From positions 226,533 to 249,735 of the forward strand of contig NW_003116946.1 of assembly GCF_000003605.2 (NCBI RefSeq): DNA of 23,203 bases, read 5' to 3'. The stretch is from Saccoglossus kowalevskii. Its lineage: Eukaryota; Hemichordata; Enteropneusta; Harrimaniidae. Positions 9,946 through 21,300 of the stretch are shown here, piece after piece (position 1 is the first letter of the stretch; each line of letters begins with the position of its first letter). The notes under the pieces were generated by a model. The model searched no databases, had not been told where the DNA came from, and worked only from the letters and a program-made list of their open reading frames with translations. Position numbers and translations under genes: made by a program.

Positions 9946-10128
9946 CTATCTCGAAATAACATCATTCTGTAGTCCTGTTCGTCCCACACCGGGACATACG
10001 GCTGCAATCAGGTTCTTCCATTCCTGTCTATACTTGGCCACCATCTCTGCTGTACTCCAGGTCAGGTTCGCTTGGGCAAGTTCTGTGGTAATGGCTCTTC
10101 TTCATGTGGTTTTTGGCCTCCCTCGGTT
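9946..10128 (-). pseudogene. Remnant of non-LTR retrotransposon reverse transcriptase, C-terminal tail
   Basis: The minus-strand frame reads Asn-Arg-Gly-Arg-Pro-Lys-Thr-Thr, then a TGA where this tail normally has Trp, then Arg-Arg. It continues through LTWSTAEMVAKYRQEWKNLI and AAVCPG before a TAG at 9948-9946. The order GRP..T-W-RR, then W..AE..A..R..W, then A-hydrophobic-C-P is typical of the extreme C-terminus of LINE polyproteins of the RTE/CR1/L2 kind. The clade is not resolved. Only about 50 residues remain and a stop interrupts them, so this is a dead 5'-truncated insertion. Confidence 0.7.
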
Positions 10129-10154
10129 TATAACATCATATGAAATAACATCAT
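9953..10154 (-). mobile_element. LINE fragment with flanking 13-base direct repeats
   Basis: GAAATAACATCAT occurs at 9953-9965 and again at 10142-10154, flanking the retrotransposon tail. This is what a target-site duplication from target-primed reverse transcription looks like. The insert between them is 176 bases. A further partial copy, ATAACATCATA, abuts the right repeat, so slippage or filler DNA is possible. No A-rich or simple-repeat tail is visible at the 3' end (near 9966). Confidence 0.55.
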
Positions 10155-10612
10155 ACATGAAGTATAATGAATCCTTGAAGTCTGATACAAAATAATTTAG
10201 TCGTTATTAGCAAATAGTATGTTGTGATTACGTATCACGAAAGAATCGATTAAGGTAGCGAGACTATTATTTGTGTTGAAAATTACGATTTTCACATTTA
10301 TTTATTAATTGATGAAATGCACTATAAACTTTCATATGATAAAGTCAACATAACATAGAATGTCATGTAAGTTGGTTAAAATGTAGATTTTCTGAAGGAA
10401 AGCATGGCAGCCTCTGTAGTGTTTTCCAACATCAACAACACAGGTTTAATCTGTGTGTCTATAAGTTTCAAAGATAAACTCAAGACAAAGCAATGTTAGG
10501 ATGTGTTATCAGTAGCTATCTGACACACAATGAGTGTTTCCAAACATTTGAGTGGTTTGTCTCCGCCCCTGTTTGTTTCACAGATTAGTCATTTGCATAT
10601 GAATGTGTCAGA
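10155..10612. other. Intergenic sequence, no gene seen
   Basis: AT-rich and without a supportable coding region. An octamer-like ATTTGCAT lies at 10591-10598, just before the gap. Confidence 0.5.
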
Positions 10613-11599
10613 NNNNNNNNNNNNNNNNNNNNNNNNNNNNNNNNNNNNNNNNNNNNNNNNNNNNNNNNNNNNNNNNNNNNNNNNNNNNNNNNNNNNNNNN
10701 NNNNNNNNNNNNNNNNNNNNNNNNNNNNNNNNNNNNNNNNNNNNNNNNNNNNNNNNNNNNNNNNNNNNNNNNNNNNNNNNNNNNNNNNNNNNNNNNNNNN
10801 NNNNNNNNNNNNNNNNNNNNNNNNNNNNNNNNNNNNNNNNNNNNNNNNNNNNNNNNNNNNNNNNNNNNNNNNNNNNNNNNNNNNNNNNNNNNNNNNNNNN
10901 NNNNNNNNNNNNNNNNNNNNNNNNNNNNNNNNNNNNNNNNNNNNNNNNNNNNNNNNNNNNNNNNNNNNNNNNNNNNNNNNNNNNNNNNNNNNNNNNNNNN
11001 NNNNNNNNNNNNNNNNNNNNNNNNNNNNNNNNNNNNNNNNNNNNNNNNNNNNNNNNNNNNNNNNNNNNNNNNNNNNNNNNNNNNNNNNNNNNNNNNNNNN
11101 NNNNNNNNNNNNNNNNNNNNNNNNNNNNNNNNNNNNNNNNNNNNNNNNNNNNNNNNNNNNNNNNNNNNNNNNNNNNNNNNNNNNNNNNNNNNNNNNNNNN
11201 NNNNNNNNNNNNNNNNNNNNNNNNNNNNNNNNNNNNNNNNNNNNNNNNNNNNNNNNNNNNNNNNNNNNNNNNNNNNNNNNNNNNNNNNNNNNNNNNNNNN
11301 NNNNNNNNNNNNNNNNNNNNNNNNNNNNNNNNNNNNNNNNNNNNNNNNNNNNNNNNNNNNNNNNNNNNNNNNNNNNNNNNNNNNNNNNNNNNNNNNNNNN
11401 NNNNNNNNNNNNNNNNNNNNNNNNNNNNNNNNNNNNNNNNNNNNNNNNNNNNNNNNNNNNNNNNNNNNNNNNNNNNNNNNNNNNNNNNNNNNNNNNNNNN
11501 NNNNNNNNNNNNNNNNNNNNNNNNNNNNNNNNNNNNNNNNNNNNNNNNNNNNNNNNNNNNNNNNNNNNNNNNNNNNNNNNNNNNNNNNNNNNNNNNNNN
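10613..11599. other. Assembly gap (987 Ns)
   Basis: An unbroken run of N. Nothing can be said about its content, and all open frames that cross it are artefacts. Confidence 1.
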
Positions 11600-14475
11600 A
11601 CTGAGCTTATCAATTACAATTAACAGTATTTCATTGGAAACAATTATTAAAAGTGTATTAAAATTTGTAGTATTATACAACTTTTTCCTCCCATGTCACT
11701 GAACACTGACTATGATGCAGTGCTTTCGTCGTTGAAACCAATATAAAATCACACATTAAATGAGTATTTTGGCATTTGGTATTATTACTGAAGGTGGTTC
11801 TTGTTGACGCAAACAATGAGACGACGGGGTTCCTTGTGATTCCCGCGTCCGAGTAATTTAATTTCAACCAACAAACGATGACATCACAATATAGAATGGT
11901 CAGTCACACAGCATTCATTCTGATTGAAATCCGTTGTACATGTAGTTAAAGGCTTATTTATACATATATATAATGTTTACATTTCCATATGTGTTTATTT
12001 ATTACCAGAGTTTGGTTTACTTAACATTATTAGGTTTTCTTATATCTTATGTCGGTCGCATGGAACACGAACTTGAACGGTATGGTACGACACATCAACG
12101 CATCAACTATTTATCTTTTCAACGCTGTCTTGTTGTACTCCATTATCTGGCATGATTGAATAGAAACATAGATCAGATAGTGTAAATACTTTCGCACATT
12201 GAGCTGGGCAAATGACGGCAGTTGATAACGCGAGTATCCAATCAGCGACGTGTTGCCATGGCAGCGGCCTGGTTAGATCAGGAATCGGCCCAGCCAAAAA
12301 AATCACAGAAGAAATAAAAAGCCGTTTCTGGTGAACAGTTACTCCAAATTTGGGGTAAAATTTCTCGTTAATGGAAAAAAGATATCAAAAATTCAAATAG
12401 TAACTTTGTGCCCTTTGTGCTGAGTAAAGAGTAGAACTAGCTATGTCCGAGCTGTTAATCCTAAATTTGTAGGAGGAGATACACATGGCAATGGCGCGCG
12501 GGCTAGAAATTTGTTCAGATTTTTTCTACTAACTAGAGTGAAGGTATGACCTACCTGGGAAGTTTATGCGAAATCGGCCAAGTCAACAAAATCATAGAAG
12601 AATTAGATACGTGAAGACACTGGAAATCACACACACTAACGTGATTTTGAAATATATGTGTGGGGATAACGCTGTGCTGATTAAATTCACTTTAACGTAC
12701 GTTAGACTCTTCTGGTCTAATGTCTTTTCACTAAATATACACCTCTGTGTCAAACTTGGGAACGATGGTCTCGAATTGAGTACTTGGTATTATTGTGATT
12801 ATGCGATTGGATAAGTTTCTTAAAATGTACGTTGTACATTACAAATAATTTACAAATCGTGTCTTGATTATTGTGACCGGAACTGTAAAGCTCGAATTAT
12901 AAAAAAAACACGTGAAGAGAAAAAAAGTAAGTGTTTTGTCCATTTTATTAGGACGGAAGCTGTACTAATGGTTTCCGCTTGTTATTTGGAAAACTGAAAT
13001 ATTGTAAGCGTTGCCGGTATGCGACCAGGTGAGTCAAATGTGCGTTGACTACAAAACTACAAAATATATTGTAATATTATTGCTACATTTCGAGTTATTG
13101 TTTTGTTTTGTTTTGTATGTTTTTTTATTACTTTGCTGTGTATGGTCGCGGTGTGGGAGGTGACCTTATGGTCTTGTCAGTAGATGGTTTGTCTGCGTAG
13201 ATTTATTACTGCCGTTTTCTACATACTTTATTGCAATTGTAGCAGCTGAGTTAGGCATAAACCACAGAAGCAAACTGATTTCTTTCGTCACGCATCTGTA
13301 CGCTTGTATCCGACCAAGGTATACATCTGTCTTGCATTTCAACTTTTAAATGATTTCCGCTAAATCCGGTGATGAGAGTCACTGAAGTTACGGGTATGCG
13401 TAGCTGCCCCCTTCTCGGTTGAACTGACCTTTATGCCAATTCAATTTTTGAGAAAAAAAACACGCCCTCAAAGTCGATCTCTTCGGGTCCAGTTTTCAAC
13501 TGGCTGCGGAACCGGTGAGTAATATTTAACGTTTAATGATGTATATATTACATCCACTCAAGATTTTCACTTAAATGTACAACTATAAATCATAATTTTG
13601 TGTGAGTGTACACAATTGGATTTATAAATCAACGTCGGAAAGGAGGCCTCGCATTAGTTTTGTCGCCATGACACCAAATACATGTTAAGATTTGTAAATA
13701 CCAGCAAACAACAGAGCGTTCGTAATGGTAAAAAACACACTGATTGCGGTGTGTGCTTATTTCAATGCTTTGTAGCAGTTCCGCACTGGATCTCTGAAGA
13801 AAAACAATTGATACGATCCCATTTTTCATATTTTATTTTATTTTGTCACATATTTATAGTTAGTTATTATTTTGTAAATTAATTGCCACTCTTATAAAAA
13901 TATATTCTGTCGTTACGTTACATGGAATATCATTATTATATAGTATCAGTATAAAGGTGCCTTCAGTGAAAATTAATTCCAACTAAATTAAAGTATTTTA
14001 CAGTACTGGTTTCATGTGTGTATATGATGAGGTATTCGGTTGTCATGGCATATTTTTTTACACCATTACAGAACTGTATTTCAAAATGTCGGATAGGAGT
14101 TGTTTCTGAGTCCATCCACCAAAATAAATAAATACTATTTTCAGTAATAGTTGCTATGGAACAAGACAATAATTTTCATTTTGTTCGGATTGTTGGCACA
14201 CTTGTCTCTATATCGCATCATACGTATCACAAGAACAGATTTTCAGGAAATCATGTAAAAGTCAGATTTTTCATTACTTGAAAGGAATTCTAGCAATTCA
14301 AACATTTTATTATAGTATTGTTTACATTTTTCGTTTTACATTTCTTGTAACGGTTAAGAACCAGCGATCTACATTTTCATTTTTAAAAAAAACGCTCAAA
14401 GATTATTTTTAAAACTACGACGACATCGTGTTGATTGCAAAAACCTTAGAGCACATTGAGGGACTGTGCTTAGAG
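11600..14475. other. Intergenic sequence, no gene seen
   Basis: No coding region is recognisable. Good donor-like sites GTGAGT occur at 13029 and 13515 on the plus strand, but I find no matching coding exons. They could belong to non-coding first exons. A TTTTG repeat lies at about 13099-13116. One related sequence pair (12283-12318 and 12572-12606) suggests a dispersed repeat. Confidence 0.5.
12283..12606. repeat. Pair of related segments of a dispersed repeat
   Basis: AATCGGCCCAGCCAAAAAAA at 12283-12302 continues into ATCACAGAAGAAATAAA. A diverged copy starts at 12572 with AATCGGCCAAGTCAACAAAA and continues into ATCATAGAAGAATTAGA. The second copy follows a phrase ending AAGTTTATGCGAAATCGGCC. 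Such phrases recur in invertebrate dispersed repeats, but the family is not identified. Confidence 0.4.
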
Positions 14476-14521
14476 CCTGGTTCCCGCCTCGGCAATAGTG
14501 ACCTTACAGGCGAGAACCAGG
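14476..14521. other. Hairpin with 14-base arms
   Basis: CCTGGTTCCCGCCT (14476-14489) pairs with AGGCGAGAACCAGG (14508-14521) with one mismatch around an 18-base loop. Both sides are flanked by TTAG, separated by two bases on the left. It may be a very short foldback element. A structured RNA is an alternative. Confidence 0.55.
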
Positions 14522-14643
14522 TTAGTTGTTTAAGGACACGATGTATTTGTTTTCATTCGTGGTTTGGTTGTTTTAGTATACGCTCGGATTATGTAAAACA
14601 TTACATTTCATTTTAAAGGATTGACTTTTGACATTTGGATTGT

Positions 14644-14890
14644 CCTTTACTACAATCTGATTAAAATAAGATCCTGGTTGGCTTAATTTTTTTTTATATA
14701 ATTACTATAAGTATTATTTATTTTAATTATTTACTCTAATCTCCCGGTGGCTTTCACGAACAAAACCATTCTTGCAGCAAAATAATTGTAACGTCAAAAA
14801 ATAATTAAAATAAATAGTAATTATATAAAACAAATAAATTAAAAAAATTAAGCCATCCAGGATCTTATTTTAATCAGATTGCCTTTCCTA
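14644..14890. mobile_element. Foldback MITE with 9-base target-site duplication
   Basis: The element spans 14653-14881 (229 bases). The outer 25 bases are perfect inverted repeats, beginning CAATCTGATT and ending AATCAGATTG. Pairing continues imperfectly for about 80-95 bases per arm through AT-rich sequence, leaving a short unpaired centre with no coding capacity. It is flanked by CCTTTACTA (14644-14652) and CCTTTCCTA (14882-14890), one mismatch in nine. Long terminal inverted repeats with a 9-base duplication resemble non-autonomous Mutator-like (MULE) elements. That assignment is inference, since no transposase is present. It sits about 385 bases before the NXF1 start codon. Confidence 0.85.
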
Positions 14891-15264
14891 CAGCTTATGA
14901 AATAGCGCCCGCTTGTCGAATCGCGTCTTCATTTTGTAGTACCCCTAACTCGCTGCGAAACACGAGCTTACAAATTACTGTATTATATGTTACTAAAACA
15001 GCTCTTCGGCAAACACAACACATATGAAGCAAACTATGTTGATAAATACCCGAAATCCGAATTACTGTGCGATTGATTCGAAGATCGGTATTATAGGCTT
15101 TGATAGGGCTTCCTAAAGTGTTAATTAATATGGACTTGCGTAGTTCTACTTCCGCTTTGGTCTCGCGTTTTATTTTGTGTGAGCGGTCGTTGTGTAAGAA
15201 ATTTCTTTTTTCCTGCATTATTATTATAGTATGCAGTTTATTTCTGGTTTGGAAAAGTCGTGAC
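14891..15264 (+). promoter_or_regulatory. NXF1: Likely promoter and 5' UTR region of NXF1
   Basis: This short gap between the foldback element and the NXF1 start codon should hold the promoter or 5' UTR unless a non-coding first exon lies further upstream. I see no clear TATA box. A pyrimidine tract, TTTCTTTTTTCC, lies near 15203. The frame of exon 1 stays open back to 15100, but the residues encoded there (hydrophobic, Cys-rich) do not resemble NXF1. Confidence 0.35.
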
Positions 15265-15334
15265 ATGTCGTCGCATTACCGTCGAAAAGACAGTTTCAAA
15301 GTTACTACGAAAGGCGGTCTACGGACTTTCGGAG
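15265..15334 (+). CDS. NXF1: NXF1 exon 1 (residues 1-23)
   Basis: Starts at ATG with G at -3 and encodes MSSHYRRKDSFKVTTKGG and five more residues. It ends one base into a codon before GTAGGT. It is basic, as expected for the start of NXF1. The exact start is less certain than the rest because N-termini vary. Confidence 0.8.
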
Positions 15335-18300
15335 GTAGGTGATTCCCCCTCATGTGCCCACGCAGCATTTCTCAAGGTCGTGGAGGGCAAGCTGCTAAAT
15401 CTGGGACATGCCGTAGCTATATTTGCCCCATGATGTAATGAAGATTCCAATCATCACATTGCTTCTGATTTTCCGGTTCAGTTCAGTATTATCAACCTTT
15501 ATAAACTATGGTTTTTCACTCAGCGAATTTTGACGATCTGCGTTTCCCAGTGTCTCATGAATTTGACTGGAAAATTATGTCCACCTTTGTTTATGGCATT
15601 TAGTTCATGATTATTGTTTCTGTGTGTTTATGCTAGTAGTTTTTGTGTTATGAAAGAAAAATAATGTTTTACAGATCATGATGATCGAACAATGTCACCG
15701 CCCTCACAGTCATCATGGAAAGATAGGAGATCTCGACGAAAGGGTGGCCGAGGTTATCGGAAGAACCAGAGTAGTGGCGATGATAAAATGAGAGATGGTC
15801 CAAATCCTAGGTCACGCCTTGAAGATGACGATGGGGATATTTCAATGGATGATGCTGGCACTGCAGGTGGAGCAGGGGGTAACAGATTGTGAGTAGTACT
15901 ATTGTCAATTGACTGTAAACTGCTTTTATTTATGGTAATACAAATTTAGTGAGTCGGTTAGGGCAGATATAACACCAAAAATGCTGATCTGCCCAGTTTG
16001 TGACCAACAAGAAATTGAGAACGAAAATATTTTCTTAATTGCAACCTGTATAACAAGGAATGAAAAAATATGATTACAAAATATTAATTATAGTAAAATC
16101 AACACTTTGGTTAAAAAGTAAATATAATAATAAAACAGTCATGGAGTCACCAAATTTATACACATTTGTTTTTTTCACTCTTTTCCTTATTTAATTATAT
16201 GTCCAACCAAGATCCCATGTCATGGCACATGGTTTCATTAAATTATTATTACATTGTGGTTGTCATTCTTCCATAGTGCCCCTTATGGTGCAAGGCCAAA
16301 GTCTAGACGTGGATATCGTCCTGGTGGCAGAGATGATAACACGGATATGGATGCACACAACAAATTTAAAAGACTTGGGTTACCAGTTTCATCTAGACAT
16401 GGAGGTAGAAGGTCGAATAGAGAGACCTATACCTGGATGAAAATTTATGTAAGTGCTAAGATTTTTTTTATCAATAATCAAGTTCTTTTTTTCAATAAAA
16501 TGAATCTAATATCTTGAAATAAATTGCTCCCATTGTCCTGTGTATATATATGTCTGCTATGCACTGTGTGAGCAATCCATGTCACAGCTTGTTTAATTCA
16601 CAATGTGCTGTTTTCGTAATCTGCCATGCATCATCCTATGATTTGCATATACAAAAGGTTAATTACAAATTAGCATCCACATTATTCAAGCTATTGTTCT
16701 ATCTTATTCTTTTTTTAAGATTCCATTTGGAAATAAAAACAGTAAAGAATGGCTGTTGAAATCCATACAGGATTTATGCACTGTTCCATTTCAGCCGATT
16801 GATGTAAGTTGACTTCTTTCTTAGAGACTTATAAAATAGTTCCACACCTAAAATGGTACAATGCCAAGTAATATTTATTGTTTCAGAGTACCCTATTGGC
16901 AAGTTATTTACACAAAATCCATAATCTAAAGCAAAACAATCCACTTGACAATTTTTTTTACACATGGTATAAAGAAACAGCATTGAAATGCTGAAATTGT
17001 TTGAAAATGTTTCCTTGTTAGTTTCACTACCTGTCTGATGGTACTGCATGTTTTTACGTTGATGATAAGCGGGCTGGCTATGCTATAGGAGAAGTATCTA
17101 AAAGAATAACAAATACCAATGGACATAAGGTAAGTTTTTAATGTCCGCTTCTTCTAATATATCAGGTATTCTTGGATTGTTGATAACAAATATTTCCTGG
17201 ATTTGTATTACCCTTGCGTAATAGTTAGTTATCTCAATCTTAATTTAAACCCAAAAGGAATAGCATGCAACATTCTCTTCTAGTTTTTTAGCACTTTTAT
17301 CTATAGTACTTCTTTTTTTAACATTGACCTCGCTTTCGAAGTTTACTGCCATATTTATTGACCTGTATTAATTTGGGTTCGTTCCATACATACGTACGTC
17401 CGGAGCTATATCTCGGACACCCATTGACGGATTTCATTCAAACTTTACATGAAAAATATACATAATGTCTTACATATGCGTGTCAAGTTATGATCGGCCA
17501 ACTGGCGGCCATTTTGGATGTAAAATTTGCTATTTCTGATACCTAAACGTGTCCGCAGCAGTTTCTCGGAGATGACTGGGCTGATTTGGATCAAAGTTGG
17601 TATGATGATCATACATATTGGATTGTAGGTGCACTTTTTTTTTTTTGTATTTTGAACAAATATGGCCAACTGGCGGCCATCTTGTTTTTTATGGTACTCA
17701 TGCTACTTTATCTTGAATGCAATGAACATTTCTGTTTAAATTTTGTACAAAGATAGTATACCAAGAGATACATCTGCACTAACATGATTTTTGTGACTCA
17801 TTCAATATGGCTGGCCGACGACCAATTTTCATGTAAAAGTGCTAAATCGTCATTTTTACAAGTCAGGAGCTGTTTCTCGGAGATGACTGGGCCGATTTGG
17901 ATCAAACTTGGTATGATGATCATACATATTTGGTTATAGGTGCACGTCATACTTTTTCCGTGATTCAAACAAATATGGCCGACTGGCGGCCATTTTGTTT
18001 TTCATGGTACCCATGCTACTTTCTCTTGAATGTCATGAAGGTTTCTGTTTAAATTTTGTGCAAAGATAGTATACCAAGAGATACAACAACATGAACATTA
18101 TTTTTGTAATTGATTCAATATGACTACCCAATGTCCAATTCTCATGTTTAATCTGCACTTGCACTCGAGTGTAGTAACCTTCATTGATGTTTTTGGCTTC
18201 ATGACTCGTTCATGAAATTAAATTCATAAGCTATATTCAGACAGCGATACAATGAATACTTATTTCTCACTATTAATGTGGTTTACCAGCATTCCATTGG

Positions 18301-21300
18301 AAAATAAAACAATTAAATTCTTGTTTCCACTTTTCCACAACAAACTGACGACACGCTTTGAAAATAAATGGCTGCCAGGTCAGAGGTCAATGTCTCAAAA
18401 TATGTATTTTAGACATGATTGCGAAAATAAAGTGTATATATTTATTCACTTTTATTAAAGCAGATTAATTTAAAATAAATAAAATAATTAAAGTAGTTAA
18501 ATTGTAGCTAGTAGAATGGAAAAATGAATATTAATGACCTCATGAATATTAATTAGCGACCAGCACTTAAATCAGCCTGGGCAGAGCCCTGTCAGATCAC
18601 AAAATTTTGGACGGGAACTGTGTCATTAACAATGACTTGTTGACACTTGTATTAGCTGTGCATGTATTTGCATTGTCATGTTATACTTGATATCTTCATT
18701 GAATACAGGTGGTTATAAACTGTAAACCTCACCCTCCACTGGCTGAAAGATTCCTTAAAAATATTCCATTAACAGAAGCTCAGATAGAGATATTGAAACG
18801 AAGTATGAGTAATCGATACGATGTCCTGACTCACAAATTGAACCTTAGTAATTTGCTTCAGGATGAAGGTAAGTGCATGCAGTACAGACTCAACACTTTT
18901 GTAACATCAGATATTTACAGGATAATTATATCCAGAATGTACTTATTACCAGTCTACCATTGAGCAGAAGATGCATGTTTCTAGTTATTGACTCTCTAGG
19001 CAAGTCAATATTTTATAGTAGTAGTTTATTGCTATTAACTGACAGAAACATTGCATTTCTAAGGCTGCAATAAAGTTATTGTTATTATATTCACTGCATA
19101 CCTCTACAGAACTAGATCAACCAGTATTACCTGCTGCTGGAATTCATCATCACACCATTGTTTATTGAACTCATTTCTTGACCCATGGACATGTAGAACT
19201 TTCCCATTATTTCATTGGGATTGCTTTCTTGTTATAATCTTACAGTAGATGAAATAATAAGTTGTTCCCCAATAAACACTCGTCTCTCTTCCTCATATCA
19301 GTAAATTCACTAATTTACACTGCTTGTGTATAGGTGATGTTGGTATTACAAGTAGATTCATGGCATAATTTATGCCACTACTCTGAGAGATTGCCCGCAA
19401 CGCTGAAGAAACCCCATCAAGTTTTATTGTGAATCAGATCAGAAATGTTATGCACGTTTATCATTTCATTAACATTTTTTCATTTTCATTTGTTTAACAC
19501 TTTAAACATGACAAAAAAACAGAGTTGGCACTCACTAGCAAACTGAAAAGAAGTGTAAAGCGTGGTTTTTGCACAATTAACCTCTATTTTGAGCAGGAAA
19601 ATAAATAACAGTTTCCGACTGAAAGGTGTAGTTCCTAACAGCGGCCATGTTCTTTTTACTGCAAATTACCAGCACATGTGCAAAATTATAAGGGGAGCAA
19701 TAAAACAAAGGATTAGGGAGGGGGGTCAAATTCACATAATTCTCAATTTTAATAATGATGATTTCAGTTATAATTTTTTTTCAAAAACTCCAGATATGAA
19801 TTGTATATAATTGTAAACAATTAAAAATATTAACTAATATATTTCTGGCAATATATCCCATTTTAATTGAGTAAATGTGTTTCACTGTATACAGTAAATC
19901 TTGTTTATTTAAAAAAATATAACTATACATTATGTTAATTAGTATGCAAATTAGCCGCAACCCTAAGAAAATTGTTTGGAAAGAACACTACATGGTTAGG
20001 TACTCTTTGGTTGTGGCTAATTTACATAATTATATAAACTTTATTGTTATGCAAAACAGGTGTGAAACAAAATGAGAGAAAAAACAAGCAAGGAAAAACA
20101 TCAAAACTGACAAATTGATAACAGTACATCTTTATTATTTAAAAAACATTTTATCTTTTTTTTGCTAAATGTGAGGGTGATAATGCTGATAGTTTTTTTC
20201 TGTCTCCTGCCTAAAGATCACGGTCAGGCCTCTGATTTTGGAGGGGACCCAAGCAGAGCAAGACATTTCATGACATCTCTAGTAATTCACGGACATGTCC
20301 CATAACTAGTTGATGAATCCAATACTTGGCTACTACATGTATTGAATTTATATTAAACTAAAAACTCTAAACACAAAACCCGCGGTTATTTTTTCCCCTG
20401 CTATGATATTTATGGAACTATATGCATACACTTATTATTGCTGGACTGTGTTCTGCTTAAATACCCAAGTCTTTCAATCGCCATATAGTTAGTTCTCATT
20501 CATTTGGGTTATTTTGACAGGTCACATGTTAATTAAGTTTATCTAATAAAACAAAAACGAGGTTAAAGTAGACCTGCATGTTGTATGGTACCTTTGTTGG
20601 TGCATTCGCACTTGTGGTAAGCGAATTATAGCATGATTATGCGTCAACGTAGTCTAGTTAATGCTGGGCAATGACGCCTCAGTCTTAATCCCCAACACAT
20701 GACATATGCAACGCACACCAGTCGTAAACCCCCGACATGACATGACATGACATCAACATCAACTGATGCCACCATTCATGCTCATGTGACCTTCTATCTC
20801 ATGCATGCCTCGCCCTTGCTATTTCCATTCACATACATATTCTAAGCGCGCACGCTCGTGATGGTCGTTTGCCTAATCCTTCTTGCCATGCAATCGTCAA
20901 GCTTTCCTGTATCCTGCTTTGCCTTAGCATAGTCATTCCACGTTCAGAAAGTGACCTGCACCCGTCTCCTAGCTATCCCGCCCACCTGCCACCTCATAAT
21001 TTAAGCATTCACCTCTTGCATCAATCTGTATTACATTTCAACATTGCTTCAATAAAATTAGGGGGGTTGTCATCGCAGTGCATGTGAGCACCACTCGATT
21101 AAGATGCTGCCATTCTTCGTGAATAGAGTCAAACATGCGACTCTGTGCATGGAAATGGTATTTGCAACGGCGGTCGGGTGGTGACCCTGTGTTGACTGGC
21201 CTCAATCAAGTACCATACTATTCTCTTCGTGATGTGAATCAAATCAAATCTGCGACTTGTATCACGGCGACGATGCTTGACTGTGGCTCACAACCCTTCT

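Larger units (their letters stand above)
17130..18708 (+). other. NXF1: NXF1 intron 5 with dispersed repeats
   Basis: A 1.6 kb intron. About 17384-18150 is made of dispersed repeat copies listed separately. The remainder is AT-rich, with GAATATTAAT repeated twice near 18525-18552 and no coding region. Confidence 0.85.

Noticed and set aside
9917-10195. 92-codon plus-strand frame
   Set aside because: It is the antisense of the LINE tail, which is clearly readable on the minus strand.
10530-11702. Long open frames across the gap on both strands
   Set aside because: They are made almost entirely of N.
13629-13829. Minus-strand frame with a good acceptor (TTTTTCTTCAG) near 13800
   Set aside because: No matching donor in frame and no similarity to a known protein. 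Its resemblance to the start of the repeat exon is only the shared acceptor tract.
15100-15264. In-frame N-terminal extension of NXF1 from an ATG at 15100 or 15130
   Set aside because: The extra residues include a hydrophobic Ile/Val/Cys-rich stretch foreign to NXF1; the start at 15265 gives the basic N-terminus expected.
14895-15266. 123-codon minus-strand open frame antisense to the NXF1 5' region
   Set aside because: It is the longest non-repeat frame here, but it shows no domain, signal or supporting splice structure, and its start lies opposite the NXF1 start codon. Chance openness is the simpler reading.
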